Assembly: GCA_023416515.1 (NCBI GenBank) | Contig: JAEZHP010000146.1 | Coordinates: forward strand, 1 to 52,487 | Source of the DNA: Pseudomonadota bacterium | Lineage (GTDB): Bacteria; Pseudomonadota; Alphaproteobacteria; Sphingomonadales; Sphingomonadaceae | Direction: 5' to 3' | Length of the DNA stretch: 52,487 nt | In this document: one piece after another, positions 25,369-34,814 of the stretch | How the letters are laid out: every line of letters begins with the position of its first letter | Numbering within the stretch: position 1 is the stretch's first letter | Notes under the pieces: model-generated | What the model was told of the DNA's origin: nothing | Database searches by the model: none | The model's input: only the letters and a program-made list of their open reading frames with translations | Translations under genes and position numbers: made by a program

Positions 25369-25695
25369 ATGGCGGATGCAGGCACGATGAGAAAGCCGGA
25401 GGCCGCGGGCACGCTGACTCGCGCCGACCTTGCTGATGTCGTCCATCACGAGATCGGACTGTCACGCGCTGAATCGGCCAATATCGTCGAGCGTATCCTT
25501 CACCACATGTGCCACTCGTTGTCCGAGGGCGAAAATGTGAAGATCTCGGGCTTCGGCAGCTTCATCCTGCGCGACAAGGGCGAGCGGATCGGCCGGAACC
25601 CCAAGACCGGGGTCGAAGTGCCGATCGCGCCCCGGCGAGTCCTTACGTTCCGCGCCAGCCAGATCATGCGCGAGCGGATCGCCCGCGCCGATTAA
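25369..25695 (+). CDS. ihfA: Integration host factor subunit alpha
   Basis: 108-aa HU/IHF family DNA-bending protein. The arm motif GRNPKTGVEVPI and KISGFGSFILRDK are typical of IHF alpha. A ribosome site GGGGGGAAG lies directly upstream of ATG 25369. The protein pairs with IhfB, encoded elsewhere. The 145-base gap before it shows no clear promoter. Three bases separate its stop from the MerR-like gene, the usual order in alphaproteobacteria, so the two are an operon. Confidence 0.93.
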   Translation: MADAGTMRKPEAAGTLTRADLADVVHHEIGLSRAESANIVERILHHMCHSLSEGENVKISGFGSFILRDKGERIGRNPKTGVEVPIAPRRVLTFRASQIMRERIARAD

Positions 25696-25698
25696 GCG

Positions 25699-26100
25699 AT
25701 GGCGGGCAAGAGCCAGCAGGCCTTCCGCACCATCAGCGAATTGGCTGGCGAACTTGGCGTTCCCCAGCACATCCTGAGATATTGGGAAACGCGCTTCCCG
25801 CAGCTGCGGCCGCTCCAGCGCGCGGGCAACCGCCGCTATTACCGCCCCGACGACGTCGCGCTGGCGCGGCGGATCCACCATCTGCTGAACAGCGAAGGCT
25901 ATACGATCCGCGGAGTCCAGCGCGTGCTCAGCCAGAAGGGCGGCCCTGCTGCCGATCCGGCCCCGGAGCAGGCGCTGGATGCGCCACCGCCCCCTGCCCC
26001 GGCCGCGGCCCAGAACGGCCCGCGCGACGCCTTCGCCGCCGAGCGCCTGCGCGCGGTTCGCGCTTCTCTGGCCGCCGCGCTGGAAGAAAGCCGGAGCTGA
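25699..26100 (+). CDS. MerR family transcriptional regulator
   Basis: 133-aa regulator with an N-terminal MerR winged-helix domain (about residues 10-80): ISELAGELGVPQHILRYWE followed by the RRYYRPDDV wing. A Pro/Ala-rich linker and a short helix (ERLRAVRASLAAALEE) replace the usual effector domain, as in the regulator found after ihfA in related genomes. The effector is unknown. It starts three bases after ihfA. Confidence 0.88.
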   Translation: MAGKSQQAFRTISELAGELGVPQHILRYWETRFPQLRPLQRAGNRRYYRPDDVALARRIHHLLNSEGYTIRGVQRVLSQKGGPAADPAPEQALDAPPPPAPAAAQNGPRDAFAAERLRAVRASLAAALEESRS

Positions 26101-26106
26101 CAGGCC

Positions 26107-26586
26107 CTATTTGTACATGCCTTCGCGAAGGTTGATGCCGTGCTCGATCCAGGCCTTGAGCGCGCACAGCATCTGCGACCAGCCCATGCAATTGCCGTAG
26201 CTCGCCTTGAGTCCGCCAGGAGTCTCGCGCCAGCCTTCCTCGGCAATCTCGACCAGGGTTCGACCGTCCTCGAGTGAGGTAAAGGTCATGGTCACCTTGG
26301 TCTTGTAGCCGGCGGAGGCGACGCCCTCGCCGCCTTCCGGCGGGCCGCTTTCATTGGCTTCCCAGCGAAGCACGATCCGCTCGTTCGGAACGGCCTCCAC
26401 AACCTCGACCGGAAAGGCGCCGGGGAAATCGTGGAAGTCCCAGGTCACCGTCGCGCCAGTCTCGAGCCGTCCCTGGGCGCCGCCGGTGGTGAAGTAGCGG
26501 GAGAGCTTGTCGGGATCGGCGACCGCCTCGAACACCTCGCCGACCGGCTTGCCGATGTGCGCGGAGACTTTGAACTTGAGGTCCAT
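26107..26586 (-). CDS. SRPBCC domain protein (AHSA1-like)
   Basis: 159-aa cytosolic protein with the START-like SRPBCC fold of Aha1-type proteins, a hydrophobic-ligand cavity. ATG 26586 (MDLKFKVSAH) is chosen because GGAGGAGG lies six bases upstream; the ATG at 26592 would directly abut that site. The motif VEVVEAVPNERIVLRWE is typical. The ligand is unknown. It is convergent with the MerR-like gene, the stops being 6 bases apart. Confidence 0.85.
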   Translation of the reverse strand: MDLKFKVSAHIGKPVGEVFEAVADPDKLSRYFTTGGAQGRLETGATVTWDFHDFPGAFPVEVVEAVPNERIVLRWEANESGPPEGGEGVASAGYKTKVTMTFTSLEDGRTLVEIAEEGWRETPGGLKASYGNCMGWSQMLCALKAWIEHGINLREGMYK

Positions 26587-26618
26587 GGCCATCCTCCTCC
26601 TGTGCTGCGCCGCGATCC

Positions 26619-27155
26619 CTAGTCTTCGGGCCCGAGCTCCGGGTCCAGATCGCGCGGGCGAATGAAGCGCGTGAGCGTGCCGCCGGCAGCCGCCACGTCC
26701 GCCCAGCTGTCGACCTCGAAGCGGATCTCGGCGAGGGTCGCGGTCGGATATTTAACCTCGACCTCCTGGCGAAGCCCGTTCTCCTCGCCCCCCGTGAGCA
26801 GCAGGACAAGCTGCTCGAGACCGGGATTGTGGCCGACGACGAGCAGCCGCTCGACCTTGTCGTCAACGTCGTGGATGCGGTCGAGAAGGACCGCGGGGCT
26901 GGCGAGATAGAGGTCGGGATGCTGCTCCGGCTCGAGGGCGTGGCCATAGCCGTCGCCGACATCGCGGAGCGTCTCGGTCACCCGAACCGCGGGGGAAGCG
27001 ATGATCGCGTCGAAGGTAAGGCCCTGGTCGCGCATCGCCCGGCCGACCACCCGGGCGGCCTTTCGCCCCCGCTTGTTCAAGGGGCGGTCGAAGTCGCGCG
27101 AGACCGGGTCGTCCCAGCCGGACTTGGCGTGCCTGAGCAGCGTCAGAATCTTCAT
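26619..27155 (-). CDS. SixA-like histidine phosphatase family protein
   Basis: 178-aa member of the histidine phosphatase superfamily. The N-terminal LRHAKSGWDD carries the phospho-accepting H9, followed by NKRGRKAARVVG and a second catalytic VGHNPG region. Proteins like this dephosphorylate phosphohistidine domains (SixA) or act as small-molecule phosphatases. ATG 27155 (MKILTLL) is chosen because the family starts there; the longer upstream frame is not conserved-looking. It lies 19 bases after the DinG-like helicase on the same strand. Confidence 0.88.
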   Translation of the reverse strand: MKILTLLRHAKSGWDDPVSRDFDRPLNKRGRKAARVVGRAMRDQGLTFDAIIASPAVRVTETLRDVGDGYGHALEPEQHPDLYLASPAVLLDRIHDVDDKVERLLVVGHNPGLEQLVLLLTGGEENGLRQEVEVKYPTATLAEIRFEVDSWADVAAAGGTLTRFIRPRDLDPELGPED

Positions 27156-27174
27156 GCGCGTGGTCGGGATTCCT

Positions 27175-29874
27175 TCAAACGGCTTCCTCTTGCCGCATCG
27201 CCGCCTCGGTTGGAAGCCACGTCTGAACGCGAGAGACCGCCTCGGCGAGGGGCACTCGGCGGATCGCAACCCCGGGCGGGAAGGCGGTCATAAGCCGTGA
27301 CGGCGCGGCCGAGGAGAGAAGGACGAACAGTCCGCGGTCGCCGCCGCGGCGAATGAGGCGGCCGAACGCCTGGGCGAGGCGGGCGCGGACCACGCGGTCG
27401 TCATAGGCGCTTCCGCCGCCGACCGCCCGGCGCGCGGCGTGAAGGACGGTCGGCCGCGGCCAGGGAATACCTTCCATCACCACCAGCCGAAGCGAATGCC
27501 CGGGGACGTCGACTCCGTCGCGAAGAGCGTCGGTGCCGAGCAGACTCGCGCTCGGATCGTCGCGAAAGATGTCGACGAGGGTGCCGGTGTCGATCGGGTC
27601 GACATGCTGAGCGTAGAGCGGGAGGCCGGCGCGGGCGAGGCGATCGGCGATGCGGGCGTGGACAGCGCGAAGCCGATTGATCGCGGTGAACAGGCCGAGC
27701 GTCCCTCCGCCGGCAGCCTCGATCAGCCGGGCATAAGCACCCGACAAGGCTGGGAGATCGCCGCGCTTGAGATCCGTGACGATGAGCACTTCGCTGTTCA
27801 CCGCATAGTCGAACGGGCTGTCCGCGGCGAAATGGGCAACTCGCCCGAGATGGCAGGCGCCCGTGCGTGCTTCGGCGGCCTCCCAGCTCTCGCCGCCGCG
27901 AAGGGTGGCCGAGGTGACGACCACTCCGTGAGCCGGCTTGAGAACGGTCTCCGCAAGGGGACGGGTGGGATCGAGCCAGCGGCGGTGGAGGCCCATGTCG
28001 AACTCGCGCCCCTCGACCCGCTCGACGGCGAGCCAATCGACGAAATCGGGATCGGCTGGGCCTCCTACGCGTCCGGCGAGGGCGACCCAGGAGGCGATGG
28101 TCTGGGTGCGCCAGGCAAGGCCGGACAGAGCCCCCTCGACCCGCGCCCGCGCCGGAGCGTCGAGCCAGTCGGGCGCGTCCTCAAGCACCGCCTCAAGGCG
28201 CTTGCCGAGAGCGACCAGCGCCCGCATCAGCCGCTCCAGCACCGCCACGGCCTCGCCGGCCGCGGCGACGAAGGCGCCGTCGGGCTCGGCAAGCTCGGTC
28301 TCGATTCCGAAGCCGGAATCCTGGGCGGTGGCCCGCGCATAGACGCTGTTGCGGACGGCGAGGAGAAGCGCCTCGACCGGGCCCCAGGGCGCACCCTCCG
28401 CGAGCCGTCCGAGCCAGCCGTCGGACGGAAGCTCCTGAGCCGCCGCCACCGCTGCAGCCACCGCGTCCGCGCCGGCTTCGTCATAGCTGACCACGTCCAT
28501 CAGCCGCGCCTGGAGGCCGCGTCGGCGTCCGCGCGAGCGTCCCTCCGGTCCCAGGATCCAGCGCCTGAGCTCGATCGCCTCCTGGCCCGACAAAGCCGCG
28601 CCGAAGGTGGAATCAGCGGCGTCGAACAAATGATGGCCCTCGTCGAAGACGAGGCGCGTGGGCGCAGCGCCAGTCTCGCGCCCGCGAGCGGCGTTGACCA
28701 TGACGAGCGCGTGATTGGCGACGACGATGTCGGCGTCCTGGCTCGCGCGCGACGCCCTCTCGATGAAGCATTTCCGGTAATGGGCGCAGCCGGCGTAGAC
28801 GCACTCGCCGCGCCGGTCCGTAAGCGCCGTCGCTCCGGCGCGGCGGAACAGGCTCCCAAGCCATCCGGGCAGATCGCCGCCGACCATGTCGCCGTCGCGG
28901 CTGTACGCCGCCCAGCGCGCGACCAGTTGAGCCAGGATCGCCGCCCGACCGGAAAAGCCGCCCTGAAGCGCGTCTTCGAGATTGAGAAGGCACAGATAAT
29001 TTTCGCGGCCCTTGCGGACGACCATCTTGGCGCGGCGTTCGACGGGGTCCGGGAACAGCCGCTCGCCCTCGCGGGTGAGCTGGCGCTGAAGGGCCTTGGT
29101 GTAGGTCGAAACCCACACCGCGCCGTCGGCGCGCTGCGCCCACAACGAGGCCGGCGCGAGATAAGCGAGAGTCTTGCCGATGCCCGTGCCCGCTTCGGCA
29201 AGAAGCATGTGCGGTTCGCCAGCCACCTTGCGCGGATCGAACGCCGCCGCCGCGGTCTCGGCATAGAGGCGTTGGCCCGGCCGGGGTTCGGCGCCCGTGC
29301 CCGTGAGTTCGGTCAGCCGCTCGGAAACCTCGCTCGGGTCGATTCGTATGTTGCGTGGGGCCCCTCGCCCCGCGGCCTCGCTCCATTCGGGGAGGCGCGA
29401 GAACAGCCAGCGCTCATCGCGCTCGGGCCGCCGCACCCTTTGCGCCACCGCGGCCGCCCACGGCCAGCGCAGCCGGCCGAGCGCCTGAGCACTGCTCCAC
29501 GCCCCTTCGCGCTCGGGCCAGTCGGCATCCAGAACCGCGAGCAGCTTGGCCGCGGCCCGGCGCAGGAAGCCCGCGGCCTCGGAATCCGACGCCGGCGGTT
29601 CAAGCTCCAAGGCCTGCGCGAGACCATGCGGCGTCGGCACCGCGAATCGCGCCGGAAAGACGAATGCGAACAATTCGAGCAGATCGAGCCCCGACAAATC
29701 GGGATAGCCGAGCCGGCTGCCCACCAGCGGGGCGTTGAGCAGGATCATCGGCGTGTCGGCGGCGCGGGAGATCGCCTCCCCGCGCCCCACCCCCTCGGTC
29801 ACTCCGTCCGGCCGGGCGATCCAGATCCCGCCATGGGTCGCGTAAAGCGCAGGATAAAGCAGGTCGCCCGTCAC
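27175..29874 (-). CDS. DinG/XPD-like ATP-dependent DNA helicase
   Basis: 899-aa superfamily 2 5'-3' helicase with an Fe-S cluster. Walker A is EAGTGIGKT, the DEAH-like motif is DEGH (VFDEGHHLF), and four cysteines between them (YLCL, GECV, AGCA, RKCF) match the [4Fe-4S] cluster of DinG and XPD. An N-terminal ~190-residue extension precedes the helicase core. The C-terminal half holds motifs IV-VI (ending RLAQAFGRLIRRGGD). The start is GTG 29874 with AAGGG upstream. It lies on the same strand as yebC, across a terminator-like hairpin. It probably resolves R-loops or damaged DNA. Confidence 0.88.
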   Translation of the reverse strand: MTGDLLYPALYATHGGIWIARPDGVTEGVGRGEAISRAADTPMILLNAPLVGSRLGYPDLSGLDLLELFAFVFPARFAVPTPHGLAQALELEPPASDSEAAGFLRRAAAKLLAVLDADWPEREGAWSSAQALGRLRWPWAAAVAQRVRRPERDERWLFSRLPEWSEAAGRGAPRNIRIDPSEVSERLTELTGTGAEPRPGQRLYAETAAAAFDPRKVAGEPHMLLAEAGTGIGKTLAYLAPASLWAQRADGAVWVSTYTKALQRQLTREGERLFPDPVERRAKMVVRKGRENYLCLLNLEDALQGGFSGRAAILAQLVARWAAYSRDGDMVGGDLPGWLGSLFRRAGATALTDRRGECVYAGCAHYRKCFIERASRASQDADIVVANHALVMVNAARGRETGAAPTRLVFDEGHHLFDAADSTFGAALSGQEAIELRRWILGPEGRSRGRRRGLQARLMDVVSYDEAGADAVAAAVAAAQELPSDGWLGRLAEGAPWGPVEALLLAVRNSVYARATAQDSGFGIETELAEPDGAFVAAAGEAVAVLERLMRALVALGKRLEAVLEDAPDWLDAPARARVEGALSGLAWRTQTIASWVALAGRVGGPADPDFVDWLAVERVEGREFDMGLHRRWLDPTRPLAETVLKPAHGVVVTSATLRGGESWEAAEARTGACHLGRVAHFAADSPFDYAVNSEVLIVTDLKRGDLPALSGAYARLIEAAGGGTLGLFTAINRLRAVHARIADRLARAGLPLYAQHVDPIDTGTLVDIFRDDPSASLLGTDALRDGVDVPGHSLRLVVMEGIPWPRPTVLHAARRAVGGGSAYDDRVVRARLAQAFGRLIRRGGDRGLFVLLSSAAPSRLMTAFPPGVAIRRVPLAEAVSRVQTWLPTEAAMRQEEAV

Positions 29875-29899
29875 TCGACCCTTCTACGCCTCACCAGAA

Positions 29900-29922
29900 C
29901 GAAACGGCAACAGACGTTGCCG
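29900..29922 (-). terminator. Rho-independent-type terminator downstream of yebC
   Basis: On the minus strand a seven-base stem CGGCAAC/GTTGCCG with loop GTCT is followed by TTTCGTT. It lies just after the yebC stop (29925), before the DinG-like gene. The T tract is imperfect, so efficiency may be moderate. Confidence 0.5.
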
Positions 29923-29924
29923 GG

Positions 29925-30668
29925 TCAGGCGACCTTTTCCATGACTTCGTCGGACATTTCGTAATTGCCCCACACGGTCTGGACGTCGTCGTCGTCCTCG
30001 AGCGCGTCGACCAGCTTGATGAGCTGGGCGGCGTCGGCTTCGCCGAGATCGACCGAATTCTGCGGGCGCCAGGCGAGCTTGACGCTCTCCGGCTCGCCGA
30101 GCGCGGCCTCAAGCGACTTGGCGACTCCGTGGAGGTTGTCGATGCTGGTCCAGATCTCGTGGCCCTCGTCGTCGCTCTCGACGTCGTCGGCGCCGGCGTC
30201 GATCGCCGCTTCCAGAACGTCGTCGGCCGAGCCAGCGCTCGCCGGGTAGCTGATCAGGCCCAGACGGTCGAAGCCGTGGCTCACCGACCCGGGAGCGCCG
30301 AGATTGCCGCCGTTCTTGGAGAAGATGGTGCGAACGTTGGTCACGGTGCGGTTGCGGTTGTCGGTCAGAGCCTCGACGATCAGCGATACGCCGCCGGGAC
30401 CGAAGCCCTCGTAGCGCAGCTCCTCGTAATTCTCGGCATCGCCGCCGGTCGCCTTGTCGATGGCGCGCTGGATATTGTCCTTGGGCATCGACTGCGCCTT
30501 GGCGGCGAGTACCGCGACGCGAAGGCGCGGGTTCATGTCGGGGTCCGGAGCGCCCATCTTAGCGGCGACCGTGATTTCGCGCGAAAGCTTCGAAAACATC
30601 GCCGAGCGCTTTTTGTCCTGCGCGCCCTTGCGGTGCATGATATTCTTGAATTTGCTGTGACCGGCCAT
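29925..30668 (-). CDS. YebC/PmpR family regulator
   Basis: 247-aa cytosolic protein of the YebC family, starting MAGHSKFKNIMHRKGAQDKK, which is diagnostic. The acidic loop DALEDDDDVQTVW near the C-terminus is also conserved. Members act as DNA-binding regulators or, in recent work on other bacteria, as translation factors at proline stretches; which applies here is not clear. GAGGAAAG lies upstream of the ATG. Confidence 0.95.
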   Translation of the reverse strand: MAGHSKFKNIMHRKGAQDKKRSAMFSKLSREITVAAKMGAPDPDMNPRLRVAVLAAKAQSMPKDNIQRAIDKATGGDAENYEELRYEGFGPGGVSLIVEALTDNRNRTVTNVRTIFSKNGGNLGAPGSVSHGFDRLGLISYPASAGSADDVLEAAIDAGADDVESDDEGHEIWTSIDNLHGVAKSLEAALGEPESVKLAWRPQNSVDLGEADAAQLIKLVDALEDDDDVQTVWGNYEMSDEVMEKVA

Positions 30669-30827
30669 ATTCGAGCGGCTTTCCTCTTTGCCAGAAGTTG
30701 CTCTCCCTTAAGCGAGAGCTGGTCCTGCGGACAATTCCCCAGCTTTTTTACGGGCGGTTAACCCCGAACGTTTTACGTCAGGTTGATCCGTGTTAGGAGC
30801 CGGATCGGGTTGGGAGGGCAGTTCGGC

Positions 30828-31010
30828 ATGGAATCCGATTTCCGTTACTATACGCGACGCGCCGCCGAAGAGCGGGGCCGCGCCCAACGCGCCGTCACTG
30901 AAGCCGGCCGCCAGCGACATCTCGAGCTCGCCCAGATCTTCGCGGTCAAGGCATCGCAATATCCCGACGACCGCCAGACCATAACGATGCCGCTGGTTCG
31001 CGCCGCCTGA
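30828..31010 (+). CDS. Small conserved-looking protein, unknown function
   Basis: 60-aa protein starting MESDFRYYTRRAAEERGRAQRA, probably one helical hairpin of charged residues, soluble, no Cys. ATG 30828 has GGGAGGG about 10 bases upstream; an in-frame TTG/ATG at 30783 has none. A TTAACC-containing stretch at 30756 resembles a CtrA half-site. It lies 35 bases before the tRNA-Thr gene on the other strand. The family was not recognised. Confidence 0.65.
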   Translation: MESDFRYYTRRAAEERGRAQRAVTEAGRQRHLELAQIFAVKASQYPDDRQTITMPLVRAA

Positions 31011-31045
31011 ACCACGCCTTCTCGTTCGACCGAGCTGGTTGCGAG

Positions 31046-31120
<75 letters not shown>

Positions 31121-31210
31121 ACGTCTCGCAGGGGCGGCGCTATGGCCGCTCCCCTAGCCTACGTCAAGGCGGGTTGCGGCAGGAGCCGCGTCCGCTCTAG
31201 GTGAGCCCCT

Positions 31211-31339
31211 ATGGCGCAAGATCCCGACCGTGAAAAGAGGCTGGCCGAAGCGCTTCGCGCCAACCTGCGCCGCCGAAAGGCGCAGCAGCGCGCGGCGGAC
31301 GCGCCGCAATCCGAGCCCGGCCCGCCCGAACGGGACTAA
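31211..31339 (+). CDS. Small conserved alphaproteobacterial protein
   Basis: 42-aa highly charged protein (MAQDPDREKRLAEALRANL, then RRRKAQQRA and a Pro-rich tail). Very short proteins with REKRLAEALRANLRRRKAQ occur widely in alphaproteobacteria, often by murA. AGGTGAG lies six bases upstream of the ATG. A coiled-coil or nucleic-acid contact is possible; function unknown. Confidence 0.65.
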   Translation: MAQDPDREKRLAEALRANLRRRKAQQRAADAPQSEPGPPERD

Positions 31340-31422
31340 CCCACAGCAAAGAGGATGATTCGGGGTCCGCTCGCCGCATCCGCCTTGCCGATCCGCGCAC
31401 GCATCGGCCATTGCATCGGACA

Positions 31423-32910
31423 ATGACTGCCAAGATCGACATGGGTATCGACGGCAGTGGCAATTGTGCCGCTGTCGACCTCGAGGAACTGCTTGCCACC
31501 CGATTGCTCGTCCAGGGCAATTCGGGATCGGGCAAGTCGCACCTTCTGCGCAGGTTGCTCGAAGGCAGCGCTGGCCTGGTCCAGCAGATCGTCATCGATC
31601 CCGAAGGCGACTTCGTGTCGCTGTGCGATGCGTTCGACCATGTCGCGATCGACGCCGCCCAGTACAGCCTGACCGAGATCGAAAGGCTCGGCGCCCGCGT
31701 GCGCGCCCACCGCGCCTCCGTGGTGCTCAACCTCGAAGGCGTCGACATGGACGGGCAGATGCGCTGCGCCGCCGCCTTCCTGTCGGCCCTGTTCGATGCG
31801 CCTCGCGAGCATTGGTACCCCGCGCTGGTGGTGGTCGACGAGGCGCAGGTGTTCGCGCCCGCGGCTGCCGGCGAGGTCGCCGACGACGCCCGGCGAGCCT
31901 CGCTTGGCGCGATGACCGATCTCATGTGTCGTGGCCGCAAGCGCGGTCTCGCCGGGGTGATCGCGACCCAGCGCCTCGCGAAACTCGCCAAGAACGTCGC
32001 CGCCGAGGCGTCGAATTTCCTGATGGGCCGCACCTTTCTCGACATCGACATGCTTCGCGCGGCCGACCTGCTCGGGATGGAACGCCGCCAAGCCGAGGTC
32101 ATCCGCGACCTCGCCCGCGGTGAATTCCTGGCTCTGGGCCCGGCAATCACCCGCCGGCCGGTCAACATCAGGATCGGCGAGGTGCGAACCGGAAGCCGCG
32201 GCGGAAGCCCCAAGCTGGTGCCGCTGCCGACAGCGCCGGCCGAGGACATGCAGGACCTGCTGTTCGCTCCGAGCGCCGAGGACGCCGCTCCGCCGCCGCC
32301 CCCTCCGGCGCCGGTCACCTCCGAGGACCTCATCCGGTCGATGACGACGCCTGCTCCCGTGCCCGAGGCGCGGGTGCTGGAGCCGGAGGAGCAGGCGGCG
32401 GCGGTCGCCGAGGTGCTCGCCGAGATCGCGGCGGAAGGCACAGCCCTTCCGGTCGCCTCGCTGTTCCAGGACTTCCAGCTGCGCTGCCGGATGCGCGGCG
32501 CTCAGCCGGGCCTGGACATGATGGGATTCACGCGCCGCCTTGCGCTCGCTCGGGCGGGGATCACCGACAGCGAGGAATGGCAGGAGACGCTGGCGCTCGG
32601 AGCAGCGCTTCCCGAGGAGATGCTGGCGCCGTTCCTCGCCATCGCTCGGGCGGCGCGGGAGTCGGAGGGCTGCCCCGGCGATTCCGAACTGGCCTCGCTC
32701 TACGGCACCAGCTCGACCGGACGGGTGAAGCGAATGCTCGGCTTCATCGAGGAGAAGGGGCTCATCGTCTGCCGAACGGACCTGATGGGCAAGCGCTCGA
32801 TAAGCCTTCCCCATCTCGGTTGGACCACGGCGCCAGCGGTGCCGGACCCGGCCCGCCCGTCGCGCCTCACCCGAATCGCCGAGCGGCCGCCCCGGGCCGC
32901 CCGAGGCTGA
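31423..32910 (+). CDS. HerA-like ATPase with extended C-terminal region
   Basis: 495-aa DUF87-type ATPase, distinct from the one at 3930. Walker A is GNSGSGKS (32-39) and Walker B is VVVDEAQVFAP (D139, E140); an ATQRLAKLAKN motif follows. After the ATPase (about residue 270) a Pro-rich linker leads to a winged-helix-like C-terminal part (about 370-460: GDSELASLYGTSSTGRVKRMLGFIEEKGLI). The start is ambiguous (ATG 31423, or 31441 without a strong site). No nuclease gene accompanies it. The C-terminal DNA-binding part suggests recruitment to specific DNA. Confidence 0.85.
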   Translation: MTAKIDMGIDGSGNCAAVDLEELLATRLLVQGNSGSGKSHLLRRLLEGSAGLVQQIVIDPEGDFVSLCDAFDHVAIDAAQYSLTEIERLGARVRAHRASVVLNLEGVDMDGQMRCAAAFLSALFDAPREHWYPALVVVDEAQVFAPAAAGEVADDARRASLGAMTDLMCRGRKRGLAGVIATQRLAKLAKNVAAEASNFLMGRTFLDIDMLRAADLLGMERRQAEVIRDLARGEFLALGPAITRRPVNIRIGEVRTGSRGGSPKLVPLPTAPAEDMQDLLFAPSAEDAAPPPPPPAPVTSEDLIRSMTTPAPVPEARVLEPEEQAAAVAEVLAEIAAEGTALPVASLFQDFQLRCRMRGAQPGLDMMGFTRRLALARAGITDSEEWQETLALGAALPEEMLAPFLAIARAARESEGCPGDSELASLYGTSSTGRVKRMLGFIEEKGLIVCRTDLMGKRSISLPHLGWTTAPAVPDPARPSRLTRIAERPPRAARG

Positions 32911-32923
32911 TCCTTGTCATCCG

Positions 32924-34720
32924 TCACCCGATCGGGCGGCATTGCTCCTCGAGCCAGGCCTTGGCGTCGCCGTCGAGCTGCGGGGCGATCAGGTCCCAGA
33001 CCTGGGCGTGATATGAATTCAGCCAGTCGCGCTGGCGCGGGCTCAGCATGTTCGCGACGATCAGGCTGCGGTCGATCGGGGCGAAGGTGAGCGTCTCGAA
33101 GGTCAGGACGTCCTTCTCGGCGCCTTCCACCTGCGTCGGCACGACCAGCACGAGATTCTCGACCCGGATTCCGTAGGCGCCGGCCTTGTAGTAGCCAGGC
33201 TCGTTGGACAGGATCATTCCCGCCTGGAGGGGCTCGTCGCCGCCGGACTGGCTCGAGCCGACGAAGCTGATCCGCTGAGGCCCCTCATGGACCGCAAGGA
33301 AGCTGCCGACGCCGTGACCGGTGCCGTGAGCGTAGTCGAGGCCGGCCTCCCACAGCGGGCGCCGGGCGAAGCTGTCGAGCTGGCTGCCTCGGGTGCCGGC
33401 CGGGAACACCGCGGTCGACAGGTCAATATGGCCCTGGAGGACCCGGGTGAAGCGGTCGCGCATCTCCTGGGTGGGCTCGCCGATCGCGACCGTGCGAGTC
33501 ACGTCGGTGGTTCCGTCGGCATATTGGCCGCCCGAATCGACGAGGTAGAGCGAGTTCATCTCGAGCGGCCGGTTGGTCTCCTCGGTCGCTCGATAGTGGA
33601 TGACGGCTCCGTTCGGACCGGCGCCGGAGATGGTGTCGAAGCTCAGGTCCTTGAGGACTCCGCTGGCTTCGCGGAACTCCTGGAGCTTGGCGACCGCCTT
33701 GAGCTCGTCGACTCCGCCCTTGGGAGCCTCGACCGAGATCCAGTGGAGGAAGCGGACGAGAGCGGCGCCGTCGCGAGCCTGGGCCGCCTTGTGGCCGGCG
33801 ATCTCGGTCTCGTTCTTGATCGCCTTGGGAAGGACCGCCGGGTCGCGCTTGGCGAGGACCCGGGCGCCGGCCTGCTCGAGCGCCGCCTGGATCGCCGCCA
33901 CTGAGCGCTCCGGATCGACGACGATGGTCTTGCCGGAGAGGCCGCGCAAATGGCCCTCGAACGCGCTTCGCTCGTGCAGGCGGACGCCGTTGCCGAGATG
34001 CTGGCGGACGTCCTCGCCGACCTTCTCGCCGGCCACGAAGAGGTCGGCGGTTCCGTCGGAGTTTACGAGAGCGAAAGCGAGGGCGACGGGGGTCCGAGAC
34101 ACGTCCTGGCCGCGCACGTTGAAGGTCCAGGCGATGGAATCCAGCGCTGCGAGCACGGCTCCGTCGGCCTTCTGCGCGGCGAGCCACTCGGCCATCTCCT
34201 GGCGCTTCGCCGCCGACGACTTGCCGGCATATTGGTCGCCATGGACGACGAGACGCGCCCGTGAAGGCTCGGGGCGATCGTTCCACACGGCGTCGATCGG
34301 ATTGCGGGTCACCGCGACGAGCTCGGCGCCCTTCTCCGCAAGCGCAGCGCTCGCGCGCTTCACCCAGTCGTCGGTATGGAGCCAGGGATCGTAGCCGATT
34401 CGGCCGCCCTGGGGCGCGTGGGCCGACAGCCATTCGGCGATGCTGGTCTGGGGAACCGACTGGTAGCTCCAATGGTCGGGATCGACCTGGTCGCGGACCT
34501 GGAGCGTGTAGCGGCCGTCGACGAAGATGGCCGCTTCCTCGGGCAGAACCACCGCGGCGCCCGCGGAGCCGTCGAAGCCGGTCAGCCAGGCGAGCCGCTG
34601 AGCATAGGAGCCGACATATTCGCTCATATGCTCGTCGGTGAGCGGCACCACAAAGCCGTCGAGGCGGTCGGATTTCAGCTGTTCGCGGAGGGCTGCGAGG
34701 CGGTCGGCATGAGAGGACAT
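32924..34720 (-). CDS. Aminopeptidase P family protein (M24)
   Basis: 598-aa cytosolic Xaa-Pro aminopeptidase that removes an N-terminal residue before proline. Two creatinase-like N-terminal domains (about 1-300) precede the M24 domain. Metal ligands are visible in the regions LVDSGGQYADGTTDVTRT (two Asp), HGTGHGVG (His), NEPGYY (Glu) and RVENLV (Glu). The length (about 600) fits the long PepP type. It is divergent from oligopeptidase B, leaving a 94-base shared region. Confidence 0.93.
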   Translation of the reverse strand: MSSHADRLAALREQLKSDRLDGFVVPLTDEHMSEYVGSYAQRLAWLTGFDGSAGAAVVLPEEAAIFVDGRYTLQVRDQVDPDHWSYQSVPQTSIAEWLSAHAPQGGRIGYDPWLHTDDWVKRASAALAEKGAELVAVTRNPIDAVWNDRPEPSRARLVVHGDQYAGKSSAAKRQEMAEWLAAQKADGAVLAALDSIAWTFNVRGQDVSRTPVALAFALVNSDGTADLFVAGEKVGEDVRQHLGNGVRLHERSAFEGHLRGLSGKTIVVDPERSVAAIQAALEQAGARVLAKRDPAVLPKAIKNETEIAGHKAAQARDGAALVRFLHWISVEAPKGGVDELKAVAKLQEFREASGVLKDLSFDTISGAGPNGAVIHYRATEETNRPLEMNSLYLVDSGGQYADGTTDVTRTVAIGEPTQEMRDRFTRVLQGHIDLSTAVFPAGTRGSQLDSFARRPLWEAGLDYAHGTGHGVGSFLAVHEGPQRISFVGSSQSGGDEPLQAGMILSNEPGYYKAGAYGIRVENLVLVVPTQVEGAEKDVLTFETLTFAPIDRSLIVANMLSPRQRDWLNSYHAQVWDLIAPQLDGDAKAWLEEQCRPIG

Positions 34721-34814
34721 GTTGAGGGCTTTCCGAAACGATCGTCTTGGCTCTAATTATGCCTTGTCACACCCGAGCGCCAGCCCGGCGCCGGCGCCTT
34801 CAAGGAGCCGTCTT

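Noticed and set aside
29897..29911. GAACGAAACGGCAAC, a near LexA box before the DinG-like helicase
   Set aside because: The second half is CAAC, not GAAC, and the bases belong to the stem of the yebC terminator hairpin, which explains them better.
27439..29964. 841-codon open frame antisense to the DinG-like helicase, and similar long antisense frames elsewhere
   Set aside because: Long stop-free antisense frames are expected in high-GC DNA; the translations are low-complexity Arg/Ala/Gly-rich or charged and match no family, while the opposite strand has clear motifs.
30756..30775. CtrA full site before the 60-aa gene
   Set aside because: Only one TTAACC half is present; the second half (TTTTACG) does not fit the spacing.
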